From assembly GCA_000149265.1 (NCBI GenBank), contig CH002010.1, forward strand, positions 328,512-392,511: DNA of 64,000 bases. Reading direction: 5' to 3'. The DNA comes from Ciona savignyi. Taxonomy: Eukaryota; Chordata; Ascidiacea; Phlebobranchia; Cionidae. Below, piece after piece: positions 23,870 through 36,246 of this stretch (position 1 is its first letter; each line of letters begins with the position of its first letter). Both the position numbers and the translations under genes were made by a program. The notes beneath the pieces were generated by a model, which saw only the letters and a program-made list of their open reading frames with translations, did no database searches and had not been told where the DNA came from.

Positions 23870-26800
23870 TGAAGGTTAAAGCTATCTGTACTTATTCTAT
23901 GTATAAAGTACCTCAAGATTTTAAATGATTCCACTCAAGATCAAATGGATGCACTTAAATTAAACACAAAATCAATAAACGCTGTTTGACCTTGCTAGTT
24001 ACAAGGTTAACTGGTTTATCCACAATAATTTACATTATATATGTATAATGTATTATTTATATAAAAAAACTATTGAGTACCCGGTTTTAGATTAAGTTCC
24101 AAACATGCATTTTAAGAGATAATGTAAATTATTGACTGGAATGTTGGTTACATATAAACAAATATCAACAAATATGTATAAAAAACAAAAACAAAGGTAC
24201 CATAGAAGCCAAAAAAACATTTACAAATTAAAAAAGATACTTTAGAATCACTAACATTATATTACATTTTTAACAGCAAGAGTTGAAGTATAATTAAATA
24301 ATTGTCAAATTCAACCTCAAAGAAATAACAGCGAATCATTTAACAATAGCTTGGCAGAATTTCGTGTTTGCATTGTAGGAGCGGTACCACATTACCAGAA
24401 ATGTAGAAATTAAAATGGCCATTTCTCAAAAATAACACCCTTTACTACACACTTTGTTATTTACACTTATATCGGTACCTAAAAGTAACAGAGTTTATTT
24501 TGTTCAGTGGAAAATATTTAATAACAAGTTATTTGGAATAAAATTTGGCAGGATGTGAAATATTGAATGTGAAATTCTAATTTAACATTACTAATCACAC
24601 TTTTAAAAGGTGGACCTTAATTCCAAGTAACATTAACATGATCTTAAACCACAAACCAACCTTCAACATTAATGGAATCTCTCTGCATGGTTGAGGGCTT
24701 GGATGTGGAAGGAATATCCTCGAGACTTGATGAGCGGGAATCCGGTAACGTATTGTTTCTCCCACAGCAGCTGAGTCTGTAGAAGGAGGGTCGTTATCTA
24801 TGCTCATGTGCGTCAAGTTAAGTGTGGTAAAGTTACACCTCCATTGAGCAAACACTTATAATTAAATGAGATTTTGCTTAACGCTACCAGTAACTCTCTA
24901 AAAATAATATGGTTTATATAAAAGACGGAAATAGCTTTGTATTTTATTTCCATATTTTTATAATTAATTAAGCTTTAGTACCAACCTTTTATACAAATTT
25001 AACTTCGACTAAACAACAACTTCACTAATTATAGCAATACCATTGAAACAATGCTTTGCTCCGATAGAACCGAGAAAATAAGAAATCCTTGCCAATTATT
25101 TGAATAATGATTATAATCTAGTTACTCTAGCTAACATATTAGAATGTCCCTGTAAGTGGCGCTGTTTGTCCATATTTTTGAATTTGTCATACTGATTTAC
25201 ATCCTGGTTTGGCACAAAAAGAGAACTGTGGTCCAGTTTCTTGCTGATTTGATTTTTCTGATCCGAAAAATTCCTCACCTTGAAAACAAAGATCGCCGTC
25301 TCCATGGTAACCGAAAGAGTCGTTGCCGCTTTTTCGTCGAACTGGTCCGTGATTGGCTATCAGTTGAGGTTGACATCGCAGTCACAAATAATATTCGGAG
25401 TAACGAGGGAAACTATATTCACAGCTGGTCAATATAAGTCACCAGTATATATATAGGTAGCTAGACCTAAAATGAACCTAACAAATTTTTGCTTCAACCT
25501 TAATCAGAGTACATAATATTACAGCTTAAAGGGAAAAGTGAATAAAAGAACTAACACTAAACCAGCCTTAACCCTTTAACTGCCGCTGTCGCAAGTCGAC
25601 AAAATTTTATTAATGTAAAACAAAAGAAAATTTAATACTGAACAACTTTTCTGTTGAACATATAATGCTTACATCAATAGTTTTTTGTACAGAAGCTTCT
25701 AACCTAAGGCGACTTCGCCGAAAAATGACCAAAAAACAGCCGGCAGTTAAAGGGTTAAACAGGAAACCTAAGAACCTAACCTGGTATGAAAAGAATATGT
25801 TTTGGGATGAGAAATTGTGTTTGTTAAAGGTCAAAAATGAACCTTAAATTGGTTAGTCCACGAGCTAAACGTAGATTCACCTATAAACTCATAATCACAG
25901 TACAGGTTTTTTTTTATAATATAGGGCAAGACATTATACAGTCCTTGTTGTGTCATGTCACACTTCTCATACTTAGCTCTAAATGCAGTCATAATAACCC
26001 ACCGTTAATCTTAGTATGAAGTTTTTAACTGTACCTCTCTTTTCCTTATTTGTTTTCTCCTGTAGGTATACTCAAACAAAATGCTTTATATTACATGGTA
26101 TGTGGTTACTTCTAAACATTTAGGAACAACTGTCAAATAAAATACGTCTCAGTTATAACCACTAGTAAAATCCCCAGAAAATCTCCATGACTCGAAACTA
26201 AACTGATGACGCAACACCTTGTTTCGTCTCGTGTCATGTCCTAAACTTTTGACCGAAGTATGTACAATAGAACCCCTATACAGCAAGGAAGCCTATGGTA
26301 CCGTACTCACGACCTACGTCTAGCCATCACTAACAATAGGACGTCCGATTTTACAGAACTCCATAAAAGCGACCGGAAACTTTGTTATGACGTACTTGCA
26401 ATAGATATAACATGATGAATGGTATTGCCATAGAAATTGTTTCGTCAGTTGACGGGGAAGTTCGAGAAAGAATGACATTGTAAAAACAAAGGGGTCTTTT
26501 TTGTTGTAATCTCCTACCCAACGACAATGTTGCCGTAGTTGTTAAATATTTTAAATATAATTTATAACATTTTTTTATTTCATAGATTCCATAAATTAAA
26601 AACAAAGAATGTTTGCAGTTTTGTTCATTTTGGCATAAAAATGAACAAAACGAAACTGTACAACACAGTTTATAGATATTCCAATATCCTTTTTACAAGT
26701 CAATATAAATACAAGGTAAAATTAATACTGCAAAAAAAAAGAAGGCTTGAGTCAAATTTTTGTCTAGGACAACTTAAATAAAATAATATGGTAAACAAGC

Positions 26801-27600
26801 CTGGTGATAATAAGACAGACTACTTATTCATATACCCATGGAGTTTTGTCAGAGTGCATGTTTTACCAGAGGGCCATGATTTAGGTTACTTAAAAAGGTT
26901 ATTATATTCATAAAAGCACAAATTGCTATATCGGTTTACCTACGTCTGGGGCCGTGTTGTCTAGATCATCACCTAGCGGAACTGAAGTTATTTGTTGACA
27001 ACTCTACCTCGACTAAAGTAACCTTTACCTTGCACTTATGTACACCAATATATAGGGCTTAATACACACACGCGCACGCACACACACTAACATAGGCATC
27101 CAACACGACGTCTAAGTGTAGGCGTTGTGATGTTTGTTTGTTTTAATAGCATGCTGAAATAACTGTTCGTTTTTCTGTCTTACCTTTCTGGTGTTTTGTA
27201 CATTATGTTATTTTTACCAACGGTAAAAAATAAACTAAAATATTTGGGGTTTAAAACATAAAAAAATAACAAACCGCCAGACATAACGATAGTAAGCGAA
27301 TGGTTGTTGGTTGAACTCGGAATTTTGGTAAACAAACACTCAATTAAACTAACGACTTCATACTATGAAACACACAGTAATAAATATCTGAGGCGGGAAA
27401 AGAGGGGATGGAGTTATGTTTTGACGAACGAAAAAATAAGAGTGTAGCTACTATAGCCACGGAAATTACGTTAAGGCAAGATATCCGTTCCGGAAATTTG
27501 CAAAATTTGGTGACGCAATTTGCAAGCGAAGCACATTATGGAGACCGGTTGGCCAAACATAGTATGTTTGCTCGAGAGAAACAAATTTGATCCAACGCAA
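23870..27600. other. No gene or element recognised
   Basis: AT-rich intergenic or 5'-intronic sequence. The 5' exons of the RNF19-like gene may be here, but I could not identify one with confidence. A short (CA)n-type run lies at 27064-27090. Short ORFs are not supported by similarity or splice context. Confidence 0.5.
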
Positions 27601-27641
27601 CCTTACGGCGTCGTCTGCATTTCTATTCCAAAGCTTAAAAG

Positions 27642-30600
27642 ATGAAGAGAGCACAAATCGTTGCAGCCAAGACACCATTGGAGCTTAGTGAGGGCGCGGT
27701 TCCAAGCGCTCCAGCCAATGGCGCGGTTATCAAGGTTAGTTGTGCAAGAGTGTGACCTCATCATCAATTTGAATTAATTGTTTATAAAACTGTTTATTGT
27801 TAAATATGTAGGGCAAAAACGCTTTAACCAAACTCAAACGACTTGATCTGACCACTAAGAAAAGTTAAAAAAGTAGCAAATGGAATTAATTTAACGCACA
27901 AGTTAAACTTCAGGTGAACCCTGTTATAACGGCCTTCGTTGACCCTCCAAGTGTGTAAACATGAGTATCATAATAACTAAGTGGTGATACCATCGCTATG
28001 TTTGAATTAATATATCACAGTGTGTAATGGGAAAAGTGACCTTTATGTGAACATATGCTAATGTGCGCATGGAATACAATAATAATATGGCCGGGTCCAT
28101 GGTAGCGCCGGGACCACGGAATTAACATATGGAGCAGCACTGGGTTTAAAACCTTTATCCCCCTTTAAGCCAACCTTGTGTCTTACACGTTGATTTCGGG
28201 CTGCAATCGTTTAAATGAATTCGCCACTTGGCCATGGACAGCAGCGCCAAAAAAATTTTGTTTGATGTTTATTTGAAAGATAACGCCGCAGTTTCATTGC
28301 CTGTTTGAATAGCGTGCAGCACTTACAAAGAAAACACTATTTCTTTAGTTCAATTTATTGGTGTACTTTAGGATTCATATTGACCCCCATTAATGGGAAA
28401 ACATATGGCAGCGTTCTCACATTAGACACAGCCGACTAGCTAGCGACCAGTTTCTAACTTGCAACTCTTCGGCTGAAAGGTGACGCACTAACAACCAAGT
28501 TGGATGGGATACGTGCCGATATGCACATTAAAAAAAGACCCAAACAAAACATTTATACTTCAGTTAAGTCATCTCTTGCTGACGTCACATTTACACAGCC
28601 TTTTGGGGCGTGAACGATGCCAAAAGCTTTTTCTGCTTTGTCATGCTTGCACCGAGCCGAAAGAGGGCGTTATCGAAATGCTCTCACGCTTTTGTTGAAA
28701 GTATCATAGGACGGTACGGTCGTGTGGCATAATGGTTAACGCGACCGATACATATACTAACTATATAAAAAAGAATGGTCTAAGGAACGAGCCCATCATG
28801 GGTTCGAAACTTAGTCCGGTATAAAAAAAAAGTATCATAGGACGACTGCACAAAACAACTAGAAAGTCAACTTAAATAAATTTGAGACGTGACAACAATG
28901 TTTAATCATTAACTAGTATGCATATCCTGATAATGTTAGCTAAGTTTCGGTCCAAAAAGAATTTCTTCTGGTCGACGTCAAGGGCAAGTTGGAAAAAAAC
29001 ATATAGAAGAATAGGATAGGATATTCATGTTTATCTCCGTGAATGGGAAAAACCAAGGGGGTTAACACACGGGCAATCGTCAGATCACCTCGCGCCCATC
29101 GTCGGGTTATCGAATGGTTAATGTTGATGGTTAACAGGTGATACTAATTCTATACAACGACTGACATTATTAAACATTTATTTCCTCGGTATTAAATATG
29201 TGGCGCGTCGGACTTTTTTTGCCGTATTGGTCAAACTACAATAGTTAGTAATTATACCGCGGGCACGAGGTACTCTAACGATTTTTCATGTTATAATGCC
29301 CCCTGTATTTTAATTAGGAGATATGATAAGATATTCGTATTTATTTCGTAATTGGGAAAACGCAAGGTGTGTTGACAACGGCCAATCAGATAACTATTGC
29401 AGTGTGCTGTATATAATTTTGTCTTTCTTTTAATTGTTGTAGAATCATACAATTCTATGGACAATGTCCGCTAAGTATATCGCTCAAGGACACAACAAGC
29501 TAGCTGCAAGTTTCAATCCTTCCACCTATCGACTGAAACGCGACGCACTAAGCCACTAAGCTGGAGATGGAGAATAAACAGTCGTGTTGTTTCCATTCCA
29601 GACCCTCTACAGCGGCATTTGCCATTCCGACCTTAATCAGTGGCACAACGAGTTGAATCAAGGCGACAAAATCACCCACTTTACCGACAACCCAAACTAT
29701 AAGTTCCCGATCGTGCCAGGCCACGAGATATGCGGGGTGGTACATTCGTTGGGGAGCAACGTTAACCAAGGTGGGTAAATCCATATGCGCCATGTCGAGC
29801 TTATTGAGAATTGATTGATGTGGATAGGTGGCCCCCAAACTGTGGCACGTGAGAGTCTTTCAGGTGTTACGCGACTAACCTCAGCCTTAAACTTCAAAAT
29901 AGTGGTAACTGTAACTACTACAGGATCGTGTAAATCGCTTGGAGGGTAAGGAATAGAGTTTTAGGGTTTTAAGCCGTCAAGCGATCCTGTATTAAGTACA
30001 GGCACCCCAAAATAGCTACTTAGTCATTTTTCTCATCAAATAGTTCATAGTAACTTGGGTGGTACGCGAACACGGTACATCTTAAAATGGTGGGGAAGAA
30101 AAAATGTTTGGGTATCACTGGTGTTGATATTGTTAGTTACTGATGCTGTTATTACTTGTAAATAGCTAGTTTATTTATTTGGACATGGTTAAAAAGATCG
30201 GCCCATATTTTCAAAACTGATTTAGGGGAAGAGTGGGTAAAATGGGCCCTTTAGTTGCAAATCGGATTTTTTACTGATATAAAGCCCGCTGGACTTAAGT
30301 TTTTTATGTGGTGTCACCTAATACCAAAGTCTTCACACATAACATGTTAACTTTCTAATAATTTTTGTTAAATATATTTTATCAACAAAGAAAAATATTT
30401 CGTTAGTGGCCCATTTTAGACAAGGGTGCAGTCTAAAATGGGCCCCGGCCCGTTTTCGATATTAACATTTCGCTAGATAACAATATCAATATTCGCTTCC
30501 CATATAAACAATGTTATTACTTTTCTTTTTATGATGTAGTTTTTTTTTTTAATTTAACACTTTGGATTACAGCAATTACTTTTTATTTAATACCCAGTTA

Positions 30601-31383
30601 CTAGTATACTAATGCAATAACACCTTGCTACTTTAGTGGAAGCATAACTATCAATTCATGTTATTAATAGCATTTATAAAACCCGTTCAGTTTATCGTAA
30701 AACACATAATATGACTGTTAGTGCTAAGTCTAGCCCTTTAGTACTGTTAATGCTAAGTCTAGGCCCGTTAGTTACCAAATGAACATAGGGGGCCCATATT
30801 AGACAGGTGCCAACATACGACTTAAAATCTCTATAAAAAATTCTTTAAAAAGGAAGTTTTATTACTACCAGTAAAAGTAGGTCTAGGCTATATAGTTCTA
30901 TTTAACTACAGTAAAAGTTATTTTAGCATTTGATCTTTTCTTTTATATATTAGCAGAAAACAAAAATTGCAAATTTAGATTCAGACCTTCTCAAACCGAA
31001 ATAACTACAGAAAACATTGAGTTTGGTGATTTTACGCTCAAACTTCGGTTTGGAGATTCCATAAGTTGATATACTGACACTGGTTCTTGCAGCAAATTTT
31101 ATTCTTCAAAATATATTGAAAATTGGATGGGGCCCATTTTACCCACGTGGCCCATTTTACCCACTTTTCCCCTATAATAGATATCGCAGTATAATAGAGA
31201 TCGCACACGCAATGTAAACCGCTCGTATCCCGATTTCCTTTCAGGAACTGACAGTCTTCAAATTGGCGACGAGGTTGTAGCTTACCCTTGGATTAGCTGT
31301 GGGAGTTGTAAATACTGTCAACACGACGAGACGTCACTTTGCAACAGTCGACATCACGGGCTTGGTATCGGAACACCTGGAGG
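27642..31383 (+). CDS. Zinc-dependent medium-chain alcohol dehydrogenase, first three exons
   Basis: NAD(P)-dependent oxidoreductase of the MDR superfamily. Exons: 27642-27734 (31 codons from ATG, start MKRAQIVAAKTPLEL), 29602-29770 and 31245-31383; all junction phases agree. Exon 2 encodes YSGICHSDLNQW (catalytic-zinc cysteine in the GICHSD motif) and VPGHEICGVV (the PGHE motif). Exon 3 encodes GDEVVAYPWISCGSC, then KYCQHDE and SLC: the four structural-zinc cysteines, CGSCKYC plus one further on, are present. Exon 3 ends in GIGTPGG at a GTTAAT donor. The coenzyme-binding Rossmann half is not seen in the following 10 kb or beyond. The inverted-repeat element starting near 31427 begins about 40 bp into intron 3. 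The gene is therefore interrupted by a very long intron, truncated, or mis-assembled. Substrate cannot be inferred. Confidence 0.85.
28424..28502 (-). mobile_element. Type-1 SINE fragment (head region)
   Basis: GACACAGCCGACTAGCTAGC through CTTCGGCTGAAAGG and GACGCACTAAC matches the tRNA-like head in reverse. It is in ADH intron 1. Confidence 0.7.
28714..28830 (+). mobile_element. Short tRNA-like SINE with 15-16 bp target duplication
   Basis: A-box region GTGGCATAATGGTTAACGCG, B box GGGTTCGAAAC and an A-tail. The flanks 28698-28713 and 28829-28844 are a perfect direct repeat (AGTATCATAGGACG core), as made by L1-type target-primed insertion. The head resembles a class II (Ser/Leu-like) tRNA. 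The same element is inverted at 59788-59905. It is in ADH intron 1. Confidence 0.9.
29012..29117 (-). mobile_element. Type-1 SINE, tail half only
   Basis: GGATAGGATATTCATGTTTA, CAATCGTCAGATCACCTCGC and TCGGGTTATCGAA are present; the tRNA head is absent. It is in ADH intron 1. Confidence 0.85.
29318..29566 (-). mobile_element. Type-1 SINE, old diverged copy
   Basis: Tail, body and head motifs appear in order (GATAAGATATTCGTATTTAT; AACAAGCTAGCTGCAAGTTT; GACGCACTAAGCCACTAAGC) with many substitutions. It ends about 35 bp before ADH exon 2. Confidence 0.75.
30223..31174. mobile_element. TA-flanked MITE, 948 bp
   Basis: 30225-31172 starts GGGGAAGAGTGGGTAAAATG and ends with the inverse of GGGGAAAAGTGGGTAAAATG, flanked by TA on both sides. 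This fits Tc1/mariner-type target choice, but TA alone is weak support for the superfamily. Internal GGGCCCATTTTA copies near 30420 and 30790 repeat the terminal motif. There is no transposase ORF. It is in ADH intron 2. Confidence 0.8.
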
Positions 31384-31445
31384 GTTAATATGTTTTCTAT
31401 GGCTTTAATTGGGGAAAAACTACAATAGGACTATACACCAGAAAA

Positions 31446-31880
31446 TGTCGCATGCGACACGCCACTATTTTAGAGGCGACACGCCACTTTTTTCGAGGCG
31501 ACACGCCACTTTTTTCGAGGCGACACGCCACTTTTTTCGAGGCGACACGCCACTTTTTCAGAGGCGACACGCCACTTTTTCAGAGACGACACGCCACTTT
31601 TTCAGAGGCGACACGCCACTTTTTCAGAGGCGACACGCCACTTTTTCAGAGGCGACACGCCACTTTTTCAGAGGCGACACGCCACTTTTTCAGAGACGAC
31701 ACGCCACTTTTTCAGAGGCGACACGCCACTTTTTCAGAGGCGACACGCCACTTTTTCAGAGGCGACACGACACTTTTTTAGAGACGACACCCCACTTTTT
31801 TCGAGGCGACACGACACTTTTACCGAGGCGACACGACACTTTTTCCGAAGCGACATGCCATTTTTTCAAAGGTGATAACT
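31446..31880. repeat. 22-bp tandem array at left end of large element
   Basis: About 20 units of GCGACACGCCACTTTTT followed by CAGAG, CGAGG or TAGAG; sharper in the middle and degenerate toward 31880. The array is open in two frames, giving HATFSEATRHFFRGDTPLF-like shadow ORFs. The same unit, inverted, closes the element at 41822-41916. Confidence 0.95.
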
Positions 31881-31927
31881 CACTATATGTATTATAGTTT
31901 AAGAAATTTCTTATATTCTTCTCATGA

Positions 31928-31997
31928 GTGGACTTTCGCACCTGCAACCTTTCGATTGAAAGGCGACGCACTTAACCGCAAGACTAACCGGCCGGAA
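31928..31997 (-). mobile_element. Type-1 SINE fragment (tRNA head only)
   Basis: GCACCTGCAACCTTTCGATT through GACGCACTTAACCGC and GACTAACCGGCCGG is the tRNA-like head in reverse. A separate tail scrap in the opposite orientation lies near 32135-32158. Confidence 0.85.
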
Positions 31998-32826
31998 GAA
32001 GAATGCACGTAACACGAAAGTGTTATAATCTTTATGTGGAATGGTTTGTGCAAAATAGGGTCTTGCTTAAAAGCTCCAGTTGCTCGTTCGGTCATGTAAG
32101 ACCGGAAATAACAAAATAGAACAATTCACTGAAATAAACATGAATATCCTATCCTATATCCTTGTACCGTGCAACACTTTGGTAGGGGCTCATCATGCAA
32201 GTGCTAACACAGAAGCGGTTTAAGTTACACAAAATATGTAAACCGGGTAAACTTTGCTTTCTTGTGTCCTCATTATTTATTACTGGGTCAAAAAATGAAT
32301 AAACTAACCTAAATTTAATTAAAAATATGTGGTAGATCTTGCTCAAGATTAATTACAATTGCCTCTGCGAGTTTCACAACAGAAATTAAGATTGTTTCGC
32401 GACGTCTACCAGTACCAGTAACATCTGTTATTGACACTAAATTTACTTGTTGAAATGATCGTATGTGGCATTTTAGGTGATTGGTAAAACATCACACAAA
32501 CATTGAAAGGAACTTTATGTAATGCAGAAAACAAAAGAAAATCATGTAACAGGTAATTGTAAATAACAGTATTAGTATTAACACCATTTGGGTCTAAAAT
32601 TCCATATTGGATGAAGTAGAAAATAAAATAGAAAATACAGAAATATTAAGTAAAAAATACCAGCGATGTAAGGTATAATTAACTTTGGCTAAAATTCCAT
32701 ATTGGATGAAGTAGAAAACGAAGAAGAAAATAAACAAAATTGTACTATTAAAAAATTCAAAAACAGGTGATCAATTATCCTGAGCAATAAATTGAAAAAG
32801 CTAAATTGAAGTTTATGTACTGTGTC

Positions 32827-35800
32827 TTATTCACAAAATTGGCAATATCATTTTTGCTTGAATGCATTTTGAAACTGTTGCTTCGATAAGTTAATGCAGT
32901 CTCTGTGGAACCATCTTTCGCATTTGTCGCAGCATATCTAAATAAAATACAAACCAGTATTAACGGTGTAAAATCACCATATATCCCACACCCAAAGCTG
33001 GGAGGTCATGGCGTACACACAGTAAGCTGAGGAGTGTGACAACACTTCTGTGTTTTACCACTTACAGGAAAACAAAGATCAGAAGACTTACCCAGTCTGT
33101 TTTAGCTTTTCCACAGTTCAGTTTTTCACACACTCAACAAAGGTTATTTCTGGGCTCTGGGGAAAACACTTAATTTAGTTCATTAAATGTCAAAGCATCA
33201 AAGTTATAGCCATACGTCTAATCAATTAATTTATTCACATATAATTAGTTTGACCATGATATTACAAAGATTAATATTCAACAACTGGAGTGACTCAGTG
33301 TCATCCATATGTCAACCACCACCATTTGTACACAATTTGACTCTGATATATGTGTATAATATATGCAAGCAGGGTCTTTAACGACAATTGCTATATTTTA
33401 TACGCAGCTTACGTAGTTGTTCCTGCGAACATAAACAAATAGGTCCTAACCTAATACATATAGTAACTCACATGACTTTGATGTGTCTACAAAACATTTG
33501 GGGTTTAACCTGGAGGAAAACCTGTACTTGCCAAATACTGAGTAACTAACTTTTCGGGATTTTTTTTTAAGAATTAGAGCAATCATTTTTTAAAAATTTG
33601 TAAGTGTATTGTCACCAAACACATGTAAGGATGTCTTGTTACACCATAATTATCTAGGAGTTAAATTAAAACTTGCAATATCATTAGCTAATTAATGATG
33701 GTGGTTGAAATTTGCACCCAAAATTTAAATTTTAAATGTGTAGATGCTAAATTTCCAGTGAAATTATTTTAGTTGTATAATTTCCCATACCATAAAATGC
33801 TCTATTTCTTTTTTGTATTACTTACAACAATATTTCTTCACAATCAACGACATCTTGACTGGTTTCTTCTGGCTGGAGAGCCTAAAAAAATTAACATATA
33901 ATTGAATGTAAACAAGTATGTTTAAGTATATAGATTTTTGGATACAGGGAAATACTTAGTATATAAAATATGTCTAGATCGTAAAAGTAAACTGGTCTAC
34001 GGAAACAATTTGCCTCGTTTCCATCTCCTATTATAATTCGTTGGGTTAACCACACTTCACACATGTAAAGTCATACTCTCTATTCTGCATTGCACAAAAA
34101 TGATAAAACCCATTTCTTAAATCCTTAATTGGGATTGACCCAGAACTTTCTTTATACATAGCAACATAGGATATTGTTTCAGATCTAAATAACCTGAGGA
34201 ACATCCTCATACAAGTATTTATCAGATTAACTTATGCCCCAATTAAGGAATTTTTTTTTAATTTGATGATCAGTTAGGTGTAGGTAAGGGCCCCAGTCCC
34301 TTACTCAAGGACACAACCAATTACCAGTTATCGCTTTTACACAACTAACTTTTGTATTTTCCCACCACATTTTCTGGTAAAACGGACAATCTTAATCAAC
34401 TACCTAATGATGAGTAACTTATTAAAAAATCATGCTCTTAATACTTAAAATTCTCAGTTCAATAAATATGTACTACACGCTTTTCAATGCAAGTAATAAA
34501 ATAGTTAAACCATGTTTGATACACTTACTTTCAGCATATTACATAAACATCATATAACAAGTAATTGAATAAAAGGGGATCTTACAGTCACAACAATAAA
34601 CCGAGTTCTAAACTAGAAGTTTTTGTGGTTCAGCATGAAAACAATTGTGTTACCTACCCATAAAAAAGCAAAACAACTCAAATGTTTTTTTACCTGTTAT
34701 TGAATGTACATGCTTATTCATCTCAGCTTCAATATTTTTCATTCCACTTTTTTCTTTTGCTGCAATACGAAATACCAGTAAAAGATATACAAATTGTCTT
34801 AACTAGTTAAAACCTTACTAACAATCCAAACAGAACATATTACAGATAACAAAATTGTTTACAAAGACAAATACTCCTATGATAGGATAGGATAAGATAG
34901 GATTTTGATGTTTATCCCCGTAAATAGGAAAACCAAGGGGGTTAACACAAATGCAATCATCAGATCACCTTGCGCCCACCGCTGGGTTACCAGAGCTATT
35001 GCAGTACGTTATATAGAATACACCTGTTCCTTCATTTTTGTAAAGCCCATTAATTCGCTGGTTAAGGCAATGTTCGTTAAGTGCCTTCACGAGGACACAA
35101 CCAACTATCTTGCGACCAGTTTCGAACCTACAACCCTTCGGTTGAAATGCGTCCGCACTATACCACCAGACTAACCAGTCGAACTAGAATGATTTCTTAT
35201 TTTTCATCAGATAAGAAAAAAATATTGGTTATACATATGCCTAATCTTTCTTTATTGTAATAGTTATGGTTAGTTGATTGGTTAATATTAGTGTTGGGGA
35301 CGAGTTAGAATTAGATTTCCTGCTTACTGAGAATTTTCTCTAATCACTTTTTCTCCTTTTCAAAACACAATTAATTTTCTGATATAAAATCATTAATCAT
35401 GATAACATACAGATACAGTAGATTCCTAGATGCGTTAATATTTGCAATACTTTTGCCATTTGAATTATAATCAATTCGGACGAATTATACAAATACTGAT
35501 TAATTGTTACCTATGCTACATTTTTAAGGGTCCTTTAAACGATAGCTTTCTTCCGTCTTTTGAAATTGTGAATGTGGGCAGTGCCGCAGTGGTAGTGGCT
35601 GCGCTGCCTTTTTTAAGACTTTTATTAGAATGTCCTGGACAAAGTATTCGACACTGAAAAACATATCCTAAAATGACACATAATAATTTAGTAAAAACTT
35701 TATTTGTCCATAGACCATTATGGTTATGTAATTAAAAGTTTCAGGTTATATATATATTTACCTTTCTTTTAACCAATATGCCATGGCGGCATGGCTGACT

Positions 35801-35951
35801 GATAAAACCCAATGCTTTTAATGTGAGTTTTGAATTCTTTTGAGGAAAGTGTTGACAAATCCCTCTCATTACACACCATACACTTATTTTCGGACATATG
35901 GCATATTGGCATCATGATCTCCAAGGTGATATCAAAATGTATCGTACTCAT
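32827..35951 (-). pseudogene. PHD-finger protein gene with in-frame stop before last zinc pair
   Basis: Five exons fit one phase-consistent model: 35951-35774, 35667-35520, 33881-33826, 33132-33092, 32937-32827. The start MSTIHFDITLEIMM leads into a CMVC pair and a histidine; exon 2 carries CRILCPGHSNKS and a Ser/Thr/Ala-rich linker; exons 3-5 make the PHD finger (KKYCLCEKLNCGK, DWICCDKCERWFHRDC). The spacing C-x-C-x13-C-x2-C-x4-H-x2-C fits the first six PHD zinc ligands. A TGA at 32848-32850 then interrupts the frame, and the next codons read YCQFCE before TAA, which is exactly the missing C-x2-C pair. PHD fingers usually bind histone H3 tails. The gene lies between the left array and the inner inverted repeat of the large element. 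It may be element cargo or an older resident gene. Confidence 0.65.
34881..35184 (-). mobile_element. Type-1 SINE, full-length copy
   Basis: GATAGGATAAGATAGG tail, CAATCATCAGATCACCTTGC, ACACAACCAACTATCTTGCG and a GACTAACCAGTCGAAC head. It lies in intron 2 of the PHD-finger gene model. Confidence 0.9.
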
Positions 35952-36246
35952 ATTTTCTAACCAACTTAACGATATTTGGAAGTCAAATCTTTAAGAATTT
36001 GCTGAAATAAATACACCTAATTAAAACCAAAGCACTATTGTTTTCACATAAAAACTATTTCGATCGAATTCAAAAAAAATTTTAGTCAGGAAGCTCCTCA
36101 ATATTCTTAGTCATCTGCAACACTATTCAGAAACTCCTTTCTATTACCTTCGTCTGATTAAAATCAATGCGCTCTTATGCTGTTTTAAAAAGTAACTTGT
36201 TGCCTAGAAAAAAGTGTCGTCTCCTCTATGAAAAAGTGTCGTCTAT

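Noticed and set aside
28714..28830. Genuine intron-containing tRNA gene
   Set aside because: No closed acceptor stem, an A-tail, a long target duplication and a second dispersed copy all point to a SINE.
31446..31880. Possible CRISPR-like array
   Set aside because: Units are contiguous with no unique spacers and the genome is eukaryotic; it is a minisatellite at a transposon end.
31409..31897. 162-codon ORF in the 22-bp array
   Set aside because: Unit composition alone keeps two overlapping frames open; no start context, no domain and no unique sequence.
34694..34759. Open 66-nt segment with good splice sites (AKEKSGMKNIEAEMNKHV frame) inside the PHD-gene intron
   Set aside because: Its phase does not fit exons 35667-35520 and 33881-33826, which join perfectly without it. 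It may be an alternative exon, so I left it out of the model.
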